IMG/VR virus record: IMGVR_UViG_3300033179_000003
Location: 1 to 58,223 of that record
Origin: a virus
Strand: one strand, 5' to 3'
Length of the DNA stretch: 58,223 nt
The number at the start of each line of letters is the position of its first letter. The first letter of the stretch is position 1. The position numbers were made by a program, and so were the translations under genes. Below the pieces are notes generated by a model. The model did no database searches. It saw nothing but the letters and a program-made list of their open reading frames with translations, and was not told where the DNA came from. Below, piece after piece: positions 24,192 through 30,660 of this stretch.

Positions 24192-24370
24192 AGCCTTGGG
24201 ATAAACCACACCCTATGGCTAGAAAGTGTGCCTACTGTGGCTCACAAAAACCGGGAATGCAGCCATTGCGATTAAATGGTAAAAGAGGCTATTGGCATTT
24301 GAAATGCTTTGAGAAAGCTAAGGAAGAGATAATTGCTAAAGCTTGGGCAGACAACCGCTCAGAACGCTAA
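24188..24370 (+). CDS. Small zinc-finger protein
   Basis: This encodes 60 residues with an ATGA start overlap. CAYCGSQKPG...HLKC gives a zinc-binding knuckle with a CxxC pair and His/Cys. The tail is helical (KEEIIAKAW). The function is unknown. Confidence 0.6.
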   Translation: MKPWDKPHPMARKCAYCGSQKPGMQPLRLNGKRGYWHLKCFEKAKEEIIAKAWADNRSER

Positions 24371-24480
24371 CCCAAGCCCTTGCGGCTTTTGCTGGTGCGT
24401 TCGTTTGGCTAGGGCTTAGGTTGGCTACCTTCTGGCAAAACGCTTACCAGCAACGTTCTAATTGCGTTTAAATGGGTAGC
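24369..24480 (+). ncRNA. Structured intergenic RNA, helices B
   Basis: A first stem joins 24369-24380 to 24411-24422 (eleven pairs, one mismatch). A second, six-base stem joins 24424-24429 to 24475-24480 and encloses CTGG/CCAG and AACG/CGTT hairpins. The block follows a gene stop and lies upstream of promoter 3. It has no reading frame and is well structured, so a small RNA or RNA-processing element is likely. Confidence 0.5.
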
Positions 24481-24575
24481 AAAAACGCATAGCTCCTGAG
24501 ATTTGAGCCTCTACAAATTTGCATAGGTACTTAGGTGAGTTAAAGCAAAATAATTAAAGTTTTTGAAAAAAGTTC

Positions 24576-24603
24576 TTGCATTCCTGTATGAACCGTCTAT
24601 TGT
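24576..24603 (+). promoter_or_regulatory. Early promoter 3
   Basis: TTGCAT at 24576-24581 and TATTGT at 24598-24603 are 16 bases apart, with CCGTC before the -10 box. The transcript would begin shortly before ATG 24632, which excludes the longer reading frame from 24563. Confidence 0.65.
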
Positions 24604-24631
24604 ATGGTTATCGGCAAACGGGAGATACAAA

Positions 24632-24991
24632 ATGCGCTTCATCGTAAAGGGAATTAATGACGACAAGTCTTTCTGCGAATGTTGCGGCAAGTCTGGTTTG
24701 CAGCGTGTTGTTTGGATTGAAGATACAGAAACAGGTGAAATCAAGCATTTTGGAACGTCTTGCGCAATGAAGCCGGCTAAGGGTTTTGATTGTATCGTTG
24801 AAATTAAGTCTGCCATCAAGCAAGCTAAGGAAAACGAAAAGCGGATTTGTTCTCATGCTGGTTATCTTTATCGCAAGACTTACAACGGCTCGCTTGAGCA
24901 TGGTGTTGATGAAGATGGGCCGTTTACTAAGTATTCTGACCGCGTTCTTTGGGCGCGTTGCTTGAAAGAAGCGGAGGTGTTTTATGGCTGA
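24632..24991 (+). CDS. Cys-containing early protein
   Basis: This encodes 119 residues, starting at MRFIVKGI behind promoter 3 and GGGAGATAC. CECCGKSGLQ near residue 16 and GTSCAMKPA near 45 suggest a zinc site; VWIEDTETGEIKHFGTSCA is like small phage proteins that bind metal. The rest is helical with several aromatic residues. No family is named. Confidence 0.65.
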   Translation: MRFIVKGINDDKSFCECCGKSGLQRVVWIEDTETGEIKHFGTSCAMKPAKGFDCIVEIKSAIKQAKENEKRICSHAGYLYRKTYNGSLEHGVDEDGPFTKYSDRVLWARCLKEAEVFYG

Positions 24992-25163
24992 CGAAGAATA
25001 TTGGACTTACAAGGCATCAACTCCAACACCTAGTTGGATTGATGCTATTTGGTGCGGCGCAATATCATCAAAGATAACAGAAAAAGAGTGGTATCAATTA
25101 AGCCCCGGAATGCGGAGAGAAATAGTTAGAGCTAAAATTAAAAATAATTTGAAAATAATTTAA
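24984..25163 (+). CDS. Small early protein
   Basis: This encodes 59 residues overlapping the previous gene by eight bases. It is Trp-rich at the start (EEYWTYKASTPTPSWIDAIWCG) with a basic C-terminal helix (GMRREIVRAKIKNNLK). The function is unknown. Confidence 0.55.
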   Translation: MADEEYWTYKASTPTPSWIDAIWCGAISSKITEKEWYQLSPGMRREIVRAKIKNNLKII

Positions 25164-25171
25164 AATAATAG

Positions 25172-25199
25172 TTGACTTTGATTTTAGTCCGTCTATAGT
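25172..25199 (+). promoter_or_regulatory. Early promoter 4
   Basis: TTGACT at 25172-25177 and TATAGT at 25194-25199 are 16 bases apart, with TCCGTC directly before the -10 box. Its position selects ATG 25225 for the next gene. Confidence 0.75.
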
Positions 25200-25224
25200 G
25201 ATGAATAACAGATGGAGAGAGAAG

Positions 25225-25437
25225 ATGTTTACAAAAGCAATGGTTCTCACTGGTCAAGGCTCTGATCGCGTTTATCTGACAACAGATAAGCCTAGCTCAT
25301 TTCCTATGTATTCCGATCCTCTTACGTTTTCATTTGAGGCTGCCAGTGGAACTGGCGTTGCTTATGTGAAAGAGCATTTTAGTTTAGATGCTGAGATTGT
25401 TGATCGTGGTGCAAAAGTTCAGCATAAGAAAGTTTAA
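25225..25437 (+). CDS. Small early protein
   Basis: This encodes 70 residues behind promoter 4 and GATGGAGAGAG. It is beta-rich (AMVLTGQGSDRVYLTTD, SFEAASGTGVAYVKEHF). There is no recognised domain. Confidence 0.6.
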   Translation: MFTKAMVLTGQGSDRVYLTTDKPSSFPMYSDPLTFSFEAASGTGVAYVKEHFSLDAEIVDRGAKVQHKKV

Positions 25438-25446
25438 AATAAGAGA

Positions 25447-25475
25447 TTGACTTTAAAATGCCAAACACTTATAGT
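25447..25475 (+). promoter_or_regulatory. Early promoter 5
   Basis: TTGACT at 25447-25452 and TATAGT at 25470-25475 have a 17-base spacer. It lies 45 bases before the next ATG. Confidence 0.7.
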
Positions 25476-25519
25476 CTGAATATTGAATATCAAATAGCAA
25501 ATAGGAAAAGGATTACACA

Positions 25520-25711
25520 ATGGTTACACTTTCACTCGGAACTAAGAAGCGGACTTTTAAGAGCATTCGCGAGGCTGCTGATTTCTATGGCCTTCCATAT
25601 ATGACGATTTATATGAGGCTAAGGATGGGCTTGAAGCCTGCTACGGCAGTTAAGAAGCCTGTTAGGAAGTATGTGAAGAAGTCTAATGAGGTGTTGACAA
25701 CTAACGCTTAG
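25520..25711 (+). CDS. NUMOD1-like small HTH protein
   Basis: This encodes 63 residues. RTFKSIREAADFYGLPYMTIYMRLRMGLKPATAV matches the NUMOD1-type helix-turn-helix found in homing endonucleases and as free-standing phage regulators. The tail is Lys-rich. It is likely a DNA-binding protein. Confidence 0.65.
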   Translation: MVTLSLGTKKRTFKSIREAADFYGLPYMTIYMRLRMGLKPATAVKKPVRKYVKKSNEVLTTNA

Positions 25712-25732
25712 CCTGTTAAAAGAGTTTAAGTG

Positions 25733-25937
25733 CCTCATAGCAGCAATGATCAAGGGTTGGTCTAACTGGTTAGTCACTAAAGGGCGAAATTGAGTAGCAC
25801 CAGTGACTTTAGAGCTTTTAAGCTAATCAGGACAGCTTTAGAGAGTTGACCTTAAAAGAGAGCCTAAATCTAAGATCAGGATGCTATGAGGATAAGCTAG
25901 GCTAGTTGCCAATCCCCCGGCTGGTAGCTAGCCTAGC
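25733..25937 (+). ncRNA. Structured RNA about 205 nt, helices C
   Basis: A perfect ten-base closing helix joins 25733-25742 to 25882-25891. Inside lie a CTAAC/GTTAG hairpin and an AGTCACT/AGTGACT helix. Outside it, a second perfect ten-base hairpin (25896-25905/25928-25937) precedes the next ribosome site. There is no reading frame across the 250-base gap. It looks like an independently folding non-coding RNA; no known class is recognised. Confidence 0.6.
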
Positions 25938-25965
25938 ACTTATTTTAAATAGGAGGAATAGGAAA

Positions 25966-26202
25966 ATGAAAATTATTGCAAGTCAAGGTTATGGGAAGCA
26001 ACAGACAGTTTCTCTCATTGAAGCTATTGAAGGTTCAATCGGAAGTCCTTTGACAGAAGGACAGATCGAAACTATTCGTGACGAGCTTAAAGATAGTATT
26101 GCAATGTTAGCTAAACTAATTAGCTTTCTATATGATAATAAGTGTTTAACAAAAGAGCAAATTCAAAGTATGTTTGGATTTAGATATAAAATAGAGGAAT
26201 AG
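25966..26202 (+). CDS. Small early protein
   Basis: This encodes 78 residues after AGGAGGAATAGG. Beginning MKIIASQGYGKQQ, it is then helical (LTEGQIETIRDELKDSIAMLAKLISFLY) and ends KEQIQSMFGF. The function is unknown. Confidence 0.6.
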   Translation: MKIIASQGYGKQQTVSLIEAIEGSIGSPLTEGQIETIRDELKDSIAMLAKLISFLYDNKCLTKEQIQSMFGFRYKIEE

Positions 26203-26206
26203 GAAA

Positions 26207-26302
26207 ATGATCCGCGATATTATTCAAGGCTCACTTGAATTTGTGTTGCTTAGCTGGGCAGGCATTGCCGTGTTTGGATTTATTATTGGAGTGTGGGGAT
26301 GA
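26207..26302 (+). CDS. Single-helix membrane peptide
   Basis: This encodes 31 residues after GAGGAATAGG. Nearly all of it from residue 11 is a membrane helix (FVLLSWAGIAVFGFIIGVWG). It is coupled to the next gene by ATGA. Confidence 0.45.
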   Translation: MIRDIIQGSLEFVLLSWAGIAVFGFIIGVWG

Positions 26303-26475
26303 CACTTGACGAAGCAACTACTAAGCTCGGTGATAGAGCTAAGCTAATTGATGATTTTGATAGTGGAATGAGCTACAAAGCTGTAGCTGAAAAGTATAGC
26401 ATTCCTATTGGAACGGTTAAAAGTCGCATTTCGCGAGGTAGAGCTATTATTAGGAAAATTGATGACACACAGTAA
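26299..26475 (+). CDS. Sigma-70 region 4-like HTH protein
   Basis: This encodes 58 residues. AKLIDDFDSGMSYKAVAEKY and IPIGTVKSRISRGRAIIRK form a helix-turn-helix like sigma region 4 (compare the VKSRISRGR helix of ECF factors). It has no region 2, so it is not a full sigma factor. It may bind DNA or RNA polymerase. Confidence 0.65.
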   Translation: MTLDEATTKLGDRAKLIDDFDSGMSYKAVAEKYSIPIGTVKSRISRGRAIIRKIDDTQ

Positions 26476-26689
26476 GACGCTCATTGGAACTATAACGGAT
26501 AAGGCCAGAGTTAGCTTCAGTAATCCTGTCGATATTACTGCTAAGGAATGGGTTAAATTGTGGGAACAGCATTGGCTTGCTACTGCCAAGGCTTGGCGCG
26601 ATGAGCTACAGGCTGAAGGCTTGATTGAAACAGTTGAGGCTTTGAATAAAACAATTGCATTTTTTGAGAAAGTAGGAGGCAGTGACTAA
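26462..26689 (+). CDS. Small early protein
   Basis: This encodes 75 residues starting at MTHSKTLIG, overlapping the HTH gene by 14 bases. It is Trp-rich and helical (KEWVKLWEQHWLATAKAWRDELQ). The function is unknown. Confidence 0.55.
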   Translation: MTHSKTLIGTITDKARVSFSNPVDITAKEWVKLWEQHWLATAKAWRDELQAEGLIETVEALNKTIAFFEKVGGSD

Positions 26690-26915
26690 AATCTATTGCC
26701 CTGAGCTTTACCCACAGAAATCTAAAAAATATCGCAATAAAGAACTTGACAAACTATTCACGATTTATTGCAATGAAAATAAAGGTATTGACGAGGATAT
26801 TATTGCAATGAGTTTAGCTGATAAAATTGGCTGGTCAGAGAGCAAAGTCAAGATGTACCTGCGAAAGCTAGGACTTAGGAAATTTACGTGCCATTTAAAT
26901 AAAGTAAATAGGTGA
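26682..26915 (+). CDS. Small HTH-like protein
   Basis: This encodes 77 residues from a GTG overlapping the previous stop region. DEDIIAMSLADKIGWSESKVKMYLRKLGLRKF looks like a helix-turn-helix. It is probably DNA-binding. Confidence 0.55.
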   Translation: MTKIYCPELYPQKSKKYRNKELDKLFTIYCNENKGIDEDIIAMSLADKIGWSESKVKMYLRKLGLRKFTCHLNKVNR

Positions 26916-26919
26916 TAAA

Positions 26920-27093
26920 ATGGAATTTGTATCAATTGCAATTGGATTTTTAGCTGGTGCTCTATTTGGTCACGCAGCGTTTCTATATCAATCGGAAGAA
27001 CAACTTATAGAAAGAATTAAAGAAATTCGCTACCAGAAAAGACTTAGAGAAAAGACATTTAAAGAAGTTGATGAAGATTTGAAAGATATTTAG
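26920..27093 (+). CDS. Membrane-anchored coiled-coil peptide
   Basis: This encodes 57 residues: an N-terminal membrane helix (VSIAIGFLAGALFGHAAFLY) and then a charged helix (LIERIKEIRYQKRLREKTFKEVDED). It is likely anchored in the inner membrane with a cytoplasmic tail. Confidence 0.5.
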   Translation: MEFVSIAIGFLAGALFGHAAFLYQSEEQLIERIKEIRYQKRLREKTFKEVDEDLKDI

Positions 27094-27094
27094 G

Positions 27095-27123
27095 TTGACA
27101 ACCTAAATCAAACCGTCTATTGG
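27095..27123 (+). promoter_or_regulatory. Early promoter 6
   Basis: TTGACA at 27095-27100 and TATTGG at 27118-27123 are 17 bases apart, with ACCGTC before the -10 box. It is in tandem with promoter 7. Confidence 0.6.
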
Positions 27124-27174
27124 GTGAGTAAGCCTGTTGAAGAAAAGGTTTATGACGGAAGGTGATTAAAACTA

Positions 27175-27203
27175 TTGACTGCCCTAGGCTAACCGTCTAG
27201 AGT
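27175..27203 (+). promoter_or_regulatory. Early promoter 7
   Basis: TTGACT at 27175-27180 and TAGAGT at 27198-27203 are 17 bases apart, with ACCGTC before the -10 box. The next ATG is 22 bases downstream. Confidence 0.65.
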
Positions 27204-27224
27204 AGTTTTGAATGGAGCTTAAAT

Positions 27225-27404
27225 ATGAAAATAGATTATAATCAGCCTTGGTTTTATGCTGGCCCTTATGTTCCTAGTGGTGTTTTGTATGCTACTAAGA
27301 AAGACTGCAACTATTGTCATTGGTTAATTCCCGGCTATGAGCGAGCTTATGACGCTTTTGGTGTGATTAATCAATATAATCCGCCAGATTGGTTTAAGCC
27401 ATGA
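27225..27404 (+). CDS. Small aromatic early protein
   Basis: This encodes 59 residues. It is rich in Tyr, Trp, Gly and Pro (YNQPWFYAGPYVPSG, CNYCHWLIPGYERAY) with a CxxCH motif. The function is unknown. Confidence 0.55.
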   Translation: MKIDYNQPWFYAGPYVPSGVLYATKKDCNYCHWLIPGYERAYDAFGVINQYNPPDWFKP

Positions 27405-27466
27405 AATATCTAATTGGGCTATCACCATTGCTAATGGTGTTGGTGCTAGTGATTGTAGCGAGGTAA
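27401..27466 (+). CDS. 21-residue membrane peptide
   Basis: This is an ATGA-coupled reading frame that is almost entirely one hydrophobic helix (YLIGLSPLLMVLVLVIVA). It may only serve to couple translation; the short length limits certainty. Confidence 0.35.
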   Translation: MKYLIGLSPLLMVLVLVIVAR

Positions 27467-27467
27467 A

Positions 27468-27677
27468 ATGACAGATACAGAACGATTAATCGACGAAGAA
27501 ACCCGCATTTGGCTAGTCGTGCTAGAACGTGACGTTAACGATATTGTCGACCGTTTAATTATTAAAAGAGACAAGTGCTTGCCAAGCGATAAATATCCCT
27601 ATAGATATATTGTTCGAAAGTTAGAGCAATGTCTAGGGGCTATTCATAAGGCTCAGGATAAGGTGGAAAATGGATAA
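27468..27677 (+). CDS. Small helical early protein
   Basis: This encodes 69 residues, starting one base after the previous stop. It is charged and helical throughout (TRIWLVVLERDVNDIVDRLIIK, RKLEQCLGAIHKAQDKV). The function is unknown. Confidence 0.55.
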   Translation: MTDTERLIDEETRIWLVVLERDVNDIVDRLIIKRDKCLPSDKYPYRYIVRKLEQCLGAIHKAQDKVENG

Positions 27678-27849
27678 CGATTTGTGGTCTTTAAGAGGTA
27701 AACGGGGAACGCTAGAAACTATTGAAGCTTTAATTAATGATAACGAAAGAAGGCTTGATTTAGGTATTCCGTCTAACTTTTTATGGTCTAGACGAAGTGA
27801 AATTTTAAAAGATATTTTAGCAATACAATTAGCTAATTATCAAAAATAA
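27670..27849 (+). CDS. Small helical early protein
   Basis: This encodes 59 residues overlapping the previous gene by eight bases. Two helices (TLETIEALINDNERRLDLG and RRSEILKDILAIQLANY) suggest a small helical hairpin. The function is unknown. Confidence 0.5.
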   Translation: MDNDLWSLRGKRGTLETIEALINDNERRLDLGIPSNFLWSRRSEILKDILAIQLANYQK

Positions 27850-27852
27850 CTG

Positions 27853-27881
27853 TTGACTTGCTCTAGTGGGGCTGTTAAGGT
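27853..27881 (+). promoter_or_regulatory. Early promoter 8
   Basis: TTGACT at 27853-27858 and TAAGGT at 27876-27881 are 17 bases apart. The next ATG is 28 bases downstream. Confidence 0.6.
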
Positions 27882-27908
27882 GGATAAATCAACTAGTGGA
27901 GACTAGAA

Positions 27909-28169
27909 ATGATTGAGACCTTCATTCACGAATTTCCTAAAACACCAGTTTCACCAGCTTATAAAGCCTTGGCTGCGCGCCGTGGATTTAATATTTATCC
28001 TGTTGCTATGTTTGAAGGTCGCCAATGCTATGTTTTTAATTCATTTCGCTGTTTTGGTGGAAAAGGCCGCAATTATCATACTAAAGTTCAAGTTATGTTT
28101 TTGGATAATGAGGAAATTAAGTGTATTCCTAGCGGAGAATTTGCTAAGAAAGCTAAAGCGCCAAAATAG
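27909..28169 (+). CDS. Small basic early protein
   Basis: This encodes 86 residues. It is basic and beta-rich (KALAARRGFNIYPVAMFEGRQCYVFNSFRCFGG) with a Lys-rich C-terminus. It could bind nucleic acid. The family is unknown. Confidence 0.55.
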   Translation: MIETFIHEFPKTPVSPAYKALAARRGFNIYPVAMFEGRQCYVFNSFRCFGGKGRNYHTKVQVMFLDNEEIKCIPSGEFAKKAKAPK

Positions 28170-28180
28170 GAGAGTTCTAA

Positions 28181-28375
28181 ATGATTTATGCTGTTCATGT
28201 TACTGTAAACACAGATAGAAATGAAACTAGTCATTATGTTGAAGCGTCTAGTTTAGATACTATCTTACATGATGTGCTTCATAATTATCCTAATTGTACA
28301 AGTTTATTAATGTCAATTGTGCCAAAAGTAAAACAAGAATTTCCAATCGGAAAAGAATATCAAGGACCGGGTTAA
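28181..28375 (+). CDS. Small early protein
   Basis: This encodes 64 residues after AGGAGAG. An alternating beta-alpha pattern (MIYAVHVTVNTD, HYVEASSLDTILHDVL) ends near a Pro/Gly tail. The function is unknown. Confidence 0.55.
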   Translation: MIYAVHVTVNTDRNETSHYVEASSLDTILHDVLHNYPNCTSLLMSIVPKVKQEFPIGKEYQGPG

Positions 28376-28386
28376 ATAATTAAACA

Positions 28387-28415
28387 TTGACAACCTAGCT
28401 TTAACCGGCTAGGTT
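28387..28415 (+). promoter_or_regulatory. Early promoter 9 with palindromic operator
   Basis: TTGACA at 28387-28392 and TAGGTT at 28410-28415 are 17 bases apart. A perfect ten-base inverted repeat covers both boxes (GACAACCTAG and CTAGGTTGTC around a ten-base spacer). A repressor bound there would block the promoter, or the hairpin may act in RNA. Confidence 0.6.
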
Positions 28416-28451
28416 GTCTTCACACCGCTGGATAGTGGAAAGGAATATGAA

Positions 28452-28634
28452 ATGAGAATAGTGAAAGATAACTCAGATACAAACTTATCTAGTCTTAAGA
28501 TTGTTGATGATGAAGGTAATATTCTTGTAAAATTTAGTGGCCCAATGTCATATTGTGCTGCTGGTGCTTTCATTAAGTATCATGATGAAAAAGGCTTGGT
28601 TAGATTTGCCCTTGATCGTTGTAAGGAGGCTTAA
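28452..28634 (+). CDS. Small early protein
   Basis: This encodes 60 residues after GAAAGGAATATG. Strands (SLKIVDDEGNILVKFSG) are followed by a helix (YCAAGAFIKYHDEKGLVRFAL). It lies three bases before the ParB-like gene and is probably co-translated. The function is unknown. Confidence 0.55.
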   Translation: MRIVKDNSDTNLSSLKIVDDEGNILVKFSGPMSYCAAGAFIKYHDEKGLVRFALDRCKEA

Positions 28635-28637
28635 GCA

Positions 28638-29441
28638 ATGGCTAAAGCTACAGGTATCGCTCAATTCTCGCAGGGACGTTCGGACATTAACCGAATTGAT
28701 CCGCGTCTTTTGGTTATCGTCCCCGGTTTTAACATGCGGGAAGAAAGCCCTGAGCTTGATGCCCACATTGACATGCTTGCTCAGTCAATTGCCGAAGTTG
28801 GCGTTAAGAAGCCAATTGAGGTTAAGCTTGAAGATGGTAAGCTTTTAGTTCGCGAGGGACATTGCCGCGTTCGAGCTTCAATGAGAGCTATCGAGGTTTA
28901 TAAGGCTGATCTAAAGACAGTGCCAGTTGTTAGCGTTGATCGCTATGCTAACGAAGCTGACATGATCTTAAATCAAGTTGTGGGCAATAGCGGTAAGCCG
29001 TTCACAACCATGGAGCAAGCCAAGATTTTTAAGAAGTTGCTTGACATGGGATGGCAGCAGGGAGAGATTGCCAAGAAAGTTGGAATGTCGAATGGTCGAA
29101 TTAGTCAAATTTTAGATTTGCTAACAATGCCGCCGTCTGTGCAGTCTGCGGTGATCGCTGGTACGATTTCAGCTTCGCTGGCACAACAGACGGTCAAGGC
29201 TGCGGAAACGCCTGTAGCGGCTGCTCAAGCCCTTCAGGCTGCTGTTGACAAGGCTACTGAGGAAGGGCGAAAAGTTAAGCCGAGTGATGTTCAGGCTGCA
29301 CCAAATCTGCGAACAGTGCTTAAGAATGCCTTTGATAATAGTGATGTTGATTGTAGTGAAGAGACCTTGACACAAGGTAGTGTTGTAATTACAATGCCGG
29401 TTGAGGACTTTGAAAAGGTTAGGAAGCTTCTAGAATTGTGA
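28638..29441 (+). CDS. ParB/Srx-fold and HTH protein
   Basis: This encodes 267 residues. Residues about 45-85 fit a ParB-type N-terminal domain (DMLAQSIAEVGVKKPIEVKLEDGKLLVREGHCRVRA). Residues about 125-160 form a KorB/ParB helix-turn-helix (GEIAKKVGMSNGRISQILDLL). The C-terminus ends in a short strand-helix. It probably binds DNA at specific sites and may act in partition, regulation or host takeover. No ParA is seen, so plasmid-like partition is unlikely to be complete. Confidence 0.82.
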   Translation: MAKATGIAQFSQGRSDINRIDPRLLVIVPGFNMREESPELDAHIDMLAQSIAEVGVKKPIEVKLEDGKLLVREGHCRVRASMRAIEVYKADLKTVPVVSVDRYANEADMILNQVVGNSGKPFTTMEQAKIFKKLLDMGWQQGEIAKKVGMSNGRISQILDLLTMPPSVQSAVIAGTISASLAQQTVKAAETPVAAAQALQAAVDKATEEGRKVKPSDVQAAPNLRTVLKNAFDNSDVDCSEETLTQGSVVITMPVEDFEKVRKLLEL

Positions 29442-29456
29442 TTAAAATTGAAAATA

Positions 29457-29501
29457 AAGGTTGACTTGCTTTATAGATACGTCTATAAACAAGTCAACCT
29501 T
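29457..29501 (+). promoter_or_regulatory. Early promoter 10 within a long palindrome
   Basis: TTGACT (29461-29466) and TATAAA (29484-29489) are 17 bases apart. The whole stretch is a near-perfect inverted repeat: twelve bases (AAGGTTGACTTG/CAAGTCAACCTT) plus an inner eight-base stem with a single bulge and a four-base loop. It could be an operator for the ParB-like protein encoded directly upstream, or form a hairpin in RNA. Confidence 0.65.
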
Positions 29502-29513
29502 GGAGATTAAACC

Positions 29514-29750
29514 ATGTCTTTTGAAGCTGGCAAGCAAGCATTTCTTTCTGGTAAGTCTCAGAGTGACAATCCTCACACTTGCGGCTTTACCAAGCTTGGA
29601 GCAGTCAAATTGACTGAAGAAGGTATCGATTGGGACCGTGGTTTTGTTTCAATGATTAAGCATATTCCTACACAAAAAGAAATTCAGGCTTCTAGGTCGG
29701 TTGATCTTTCTCGTTTTCGTCGCAAATCTAATAGGTATTACGGGAAATAA
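29514..29750 (+). CDS. Small early protein
   Basis: This encodes 78 residues. The pattern FEAGKQAFLSGKSQSDNPHT and LTEEGIDWDRGFV is like the ribosome modulation factor fold, which is widespread in phages as a short DWxxGF motif. The tail is basic (LSRFRRKSNRYYGK). RMF-like proteins can inactivate ribosomes; this link is tentative. Confidence 0.5.
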   Translation: MSFEAGKQAFLSGKSQSDNPHTCGFTKLGAVKLTEEGIDWDRGFVSMIKHIPTQKEIQASRSVDLSRFRRKSNRYYGK

Positions 29751-29758
29751 GCTATCAC

Positions 29759-29880
29759 GGCTATGGCAAGGAACGCGATTGGGCGTAAAGCAGCAGATTG
29801 AGGCGCATTAACACATGAGCCAAGGAGAGGGTGGATTATTGACGCGGGGTATACACTTCGTTAGTAAGGTAGCCATAGCC
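29759..29880 (+). ncRNA. Structured RNA, helices D
   Basis: A perfect nine-base helix (29759-29767 with 29872-29880) closes about 120 bases that contain no reading frame of note. The inside is GC-richer than the neighbourhood and holds shorter self-complementary segments. It directly follows a gene stop. It is a candidate small RNA, like the blocks at 25733 and 30087. Confidence 0.5.
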
Positions 29881-29918
29881 ATACGTTTAAAGATTAGGAA
29901 GTTGCTGGAGCTTTAGCC

Positions 29919-30080
29919 ATGGAAAAAATTAAAGCTAAACGACAATGGGCTGATCAATACGGCTCACAATGGTATAAGCATTATGATGGAACTCCGCCAC
30001 ATGACGATGATAACGATTATGTGTGGACTGGTGCTTATTGGGAACGTGTTTGGCACGATGATGGATTAGACGAAGTTTAA
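29919..30080 (+). CDS. Small acidic aromatic protein
   Basis: This encodes 53 residues after GCTGGAGC. It is rich in Trp, Tyr, His and Asp (RQWADQYGSQWYKHYDG, HDDDNDYVWTGAYWERVWHDD). Such an acidic surface could mimic DNA, but there is no direct evidence. Confidence 0.5.
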   Translation: MEKIKAKRQWADQYGSQWYKHYDGTPPHDDDNDYVWTGAYWERVWHDDGLDEV

Positions 30081-30086
30081 GAGTTA

Positions 30087-30240
30087 TCCCGCTGGTAAGC
30101 AATGGTGGCTAAAAGCCTTGAAACCATGGTCTAGCTGTAGGAATTAACCAGTCCTGATGAAGGACAAGATACAGCCGGGACAATTCTAATACCTGCCTTT
30201 TCCTGAGGGGTAGAGCCGGTAGCAATATAGCGTGACCGGC
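30087..30240 (+). ncRNA. Structured RNA, helices E
   Basis: A five-base helix (30087-30091/30176-30180) encloses two arms. One is ATGGT/ACCAT stacked on GGCT/AGCC (30102-30127). The other is GCTGTA/TACAGC enclosing GTCC/GGAC (30134-30175). A further hairpin with six-base arms (30215-30220/30235-30240) follows. No gene fits in the 177-base gap. The layout is that of a folded non-coding RNA. Confidence 0.5.
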
Positions 30241-30257
30241 AAATAAGGAATAGGAAA

Positions 30258-30449
30258 ATGACGCTCAAAACTTGCCCATTTTGTAATAGCGAAGTTGAGT
30301 TAGAAGGTTTTGGTTATTATCATCTTGGAGACGAAACACACCAAATTGCTTGTAAAAATATACAATGTAAAATAAGACCTATTATCATTCGAGATCAACA
30401 CGAAGATTATTTTGATATAGAGGAAGAGTGGAATACTAGATATGTCTGA
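30258..30449 (+). CDS. Lar-like zinc-ribbon protein
   Basis: This encodes 63 residues after AAGGAATAGG. The start LKTCPFCNSEVELEG, the later CKNIQC and the ending EEWNTRYV are the pattern of the Lar restriction-alleviation family. Lar of Rac prophage eases EcoK restriction; most phage relatives are untested. It may be anti-restriction. Confidence 0.7.
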   Translation: MTLKTCPFCNSEVELEGFGYYHLGDETHQIACKNIQCKIRPIIIRDQHEDYFDIEEEWNTRYV

Positions 30450-30660
30450 ATACAAACTCTATCTAGCTAATCGTTGCCCCGGCAAATCCAATAGCCAAAT
30501 CCTACTCGACTTAATTAAACTCTGCCAAGCTAAAGGTAGGACAATTACTATTGGAACAGCATTTCCAGCCTTGAGATACAAAGAGCTAAGGGAAGTGTTT
30601 CCAGATGTTTTGATGGTGGTTGAGGAATATGGGGTTAAAGTAATAGGGAAGAAGAAATGA
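30442..30660 (+). CDS. Small early protein
   Basis: This encodes 72 residues overlapping the Lar-like gene by eight bases. Its alpha/beta pattern (SQILLDLIKLCQAKGRTITIGTAF, EVFPDVLMVVEEYGVKVIG) could be a small Rossmann-like fold. The function is unknown. Confidence 0.55.
   Translation: MSEYKLYLANRCPGKSNSQILLDLIKLCQAKGRTITIGTAFPALRYKELREVFPDVLMVVEEYGVKVIGKKK

Noticed and set aside
23132-24370. Toxin-antitoxin pair among the small early genes
   Set aside because: Pairs overlap and are small, but no toxin motif is seen and overlap is the rule throughout this region.
26299-26475. Phage-encoded sigma factor
   Set aside because: Only a region 4-like helix-turn-helix is present; region 2 for -10 recognition is missing.
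28638-29441. ParB-like gene as evidence of a plasmid-prophage
   Set aside because: There is no ParA, Rep protein or immunity module; ParB-fold proteins are also common in lytic phages.
30151-30175. Hammerhead-ribozyme-like CTGATGA near 30154
   Set aside because: The bases pair as a GTCC/GGAC hairpin and no GAAA core or proper third stem follows, so the catalytic core is not present.
30087-30180. Possible group I intron core (AAGATACAGCC resembles a conserved core element)
   Set aside because: The gap is under 180 bases, no split gene flanks it and the other core segments are missing.
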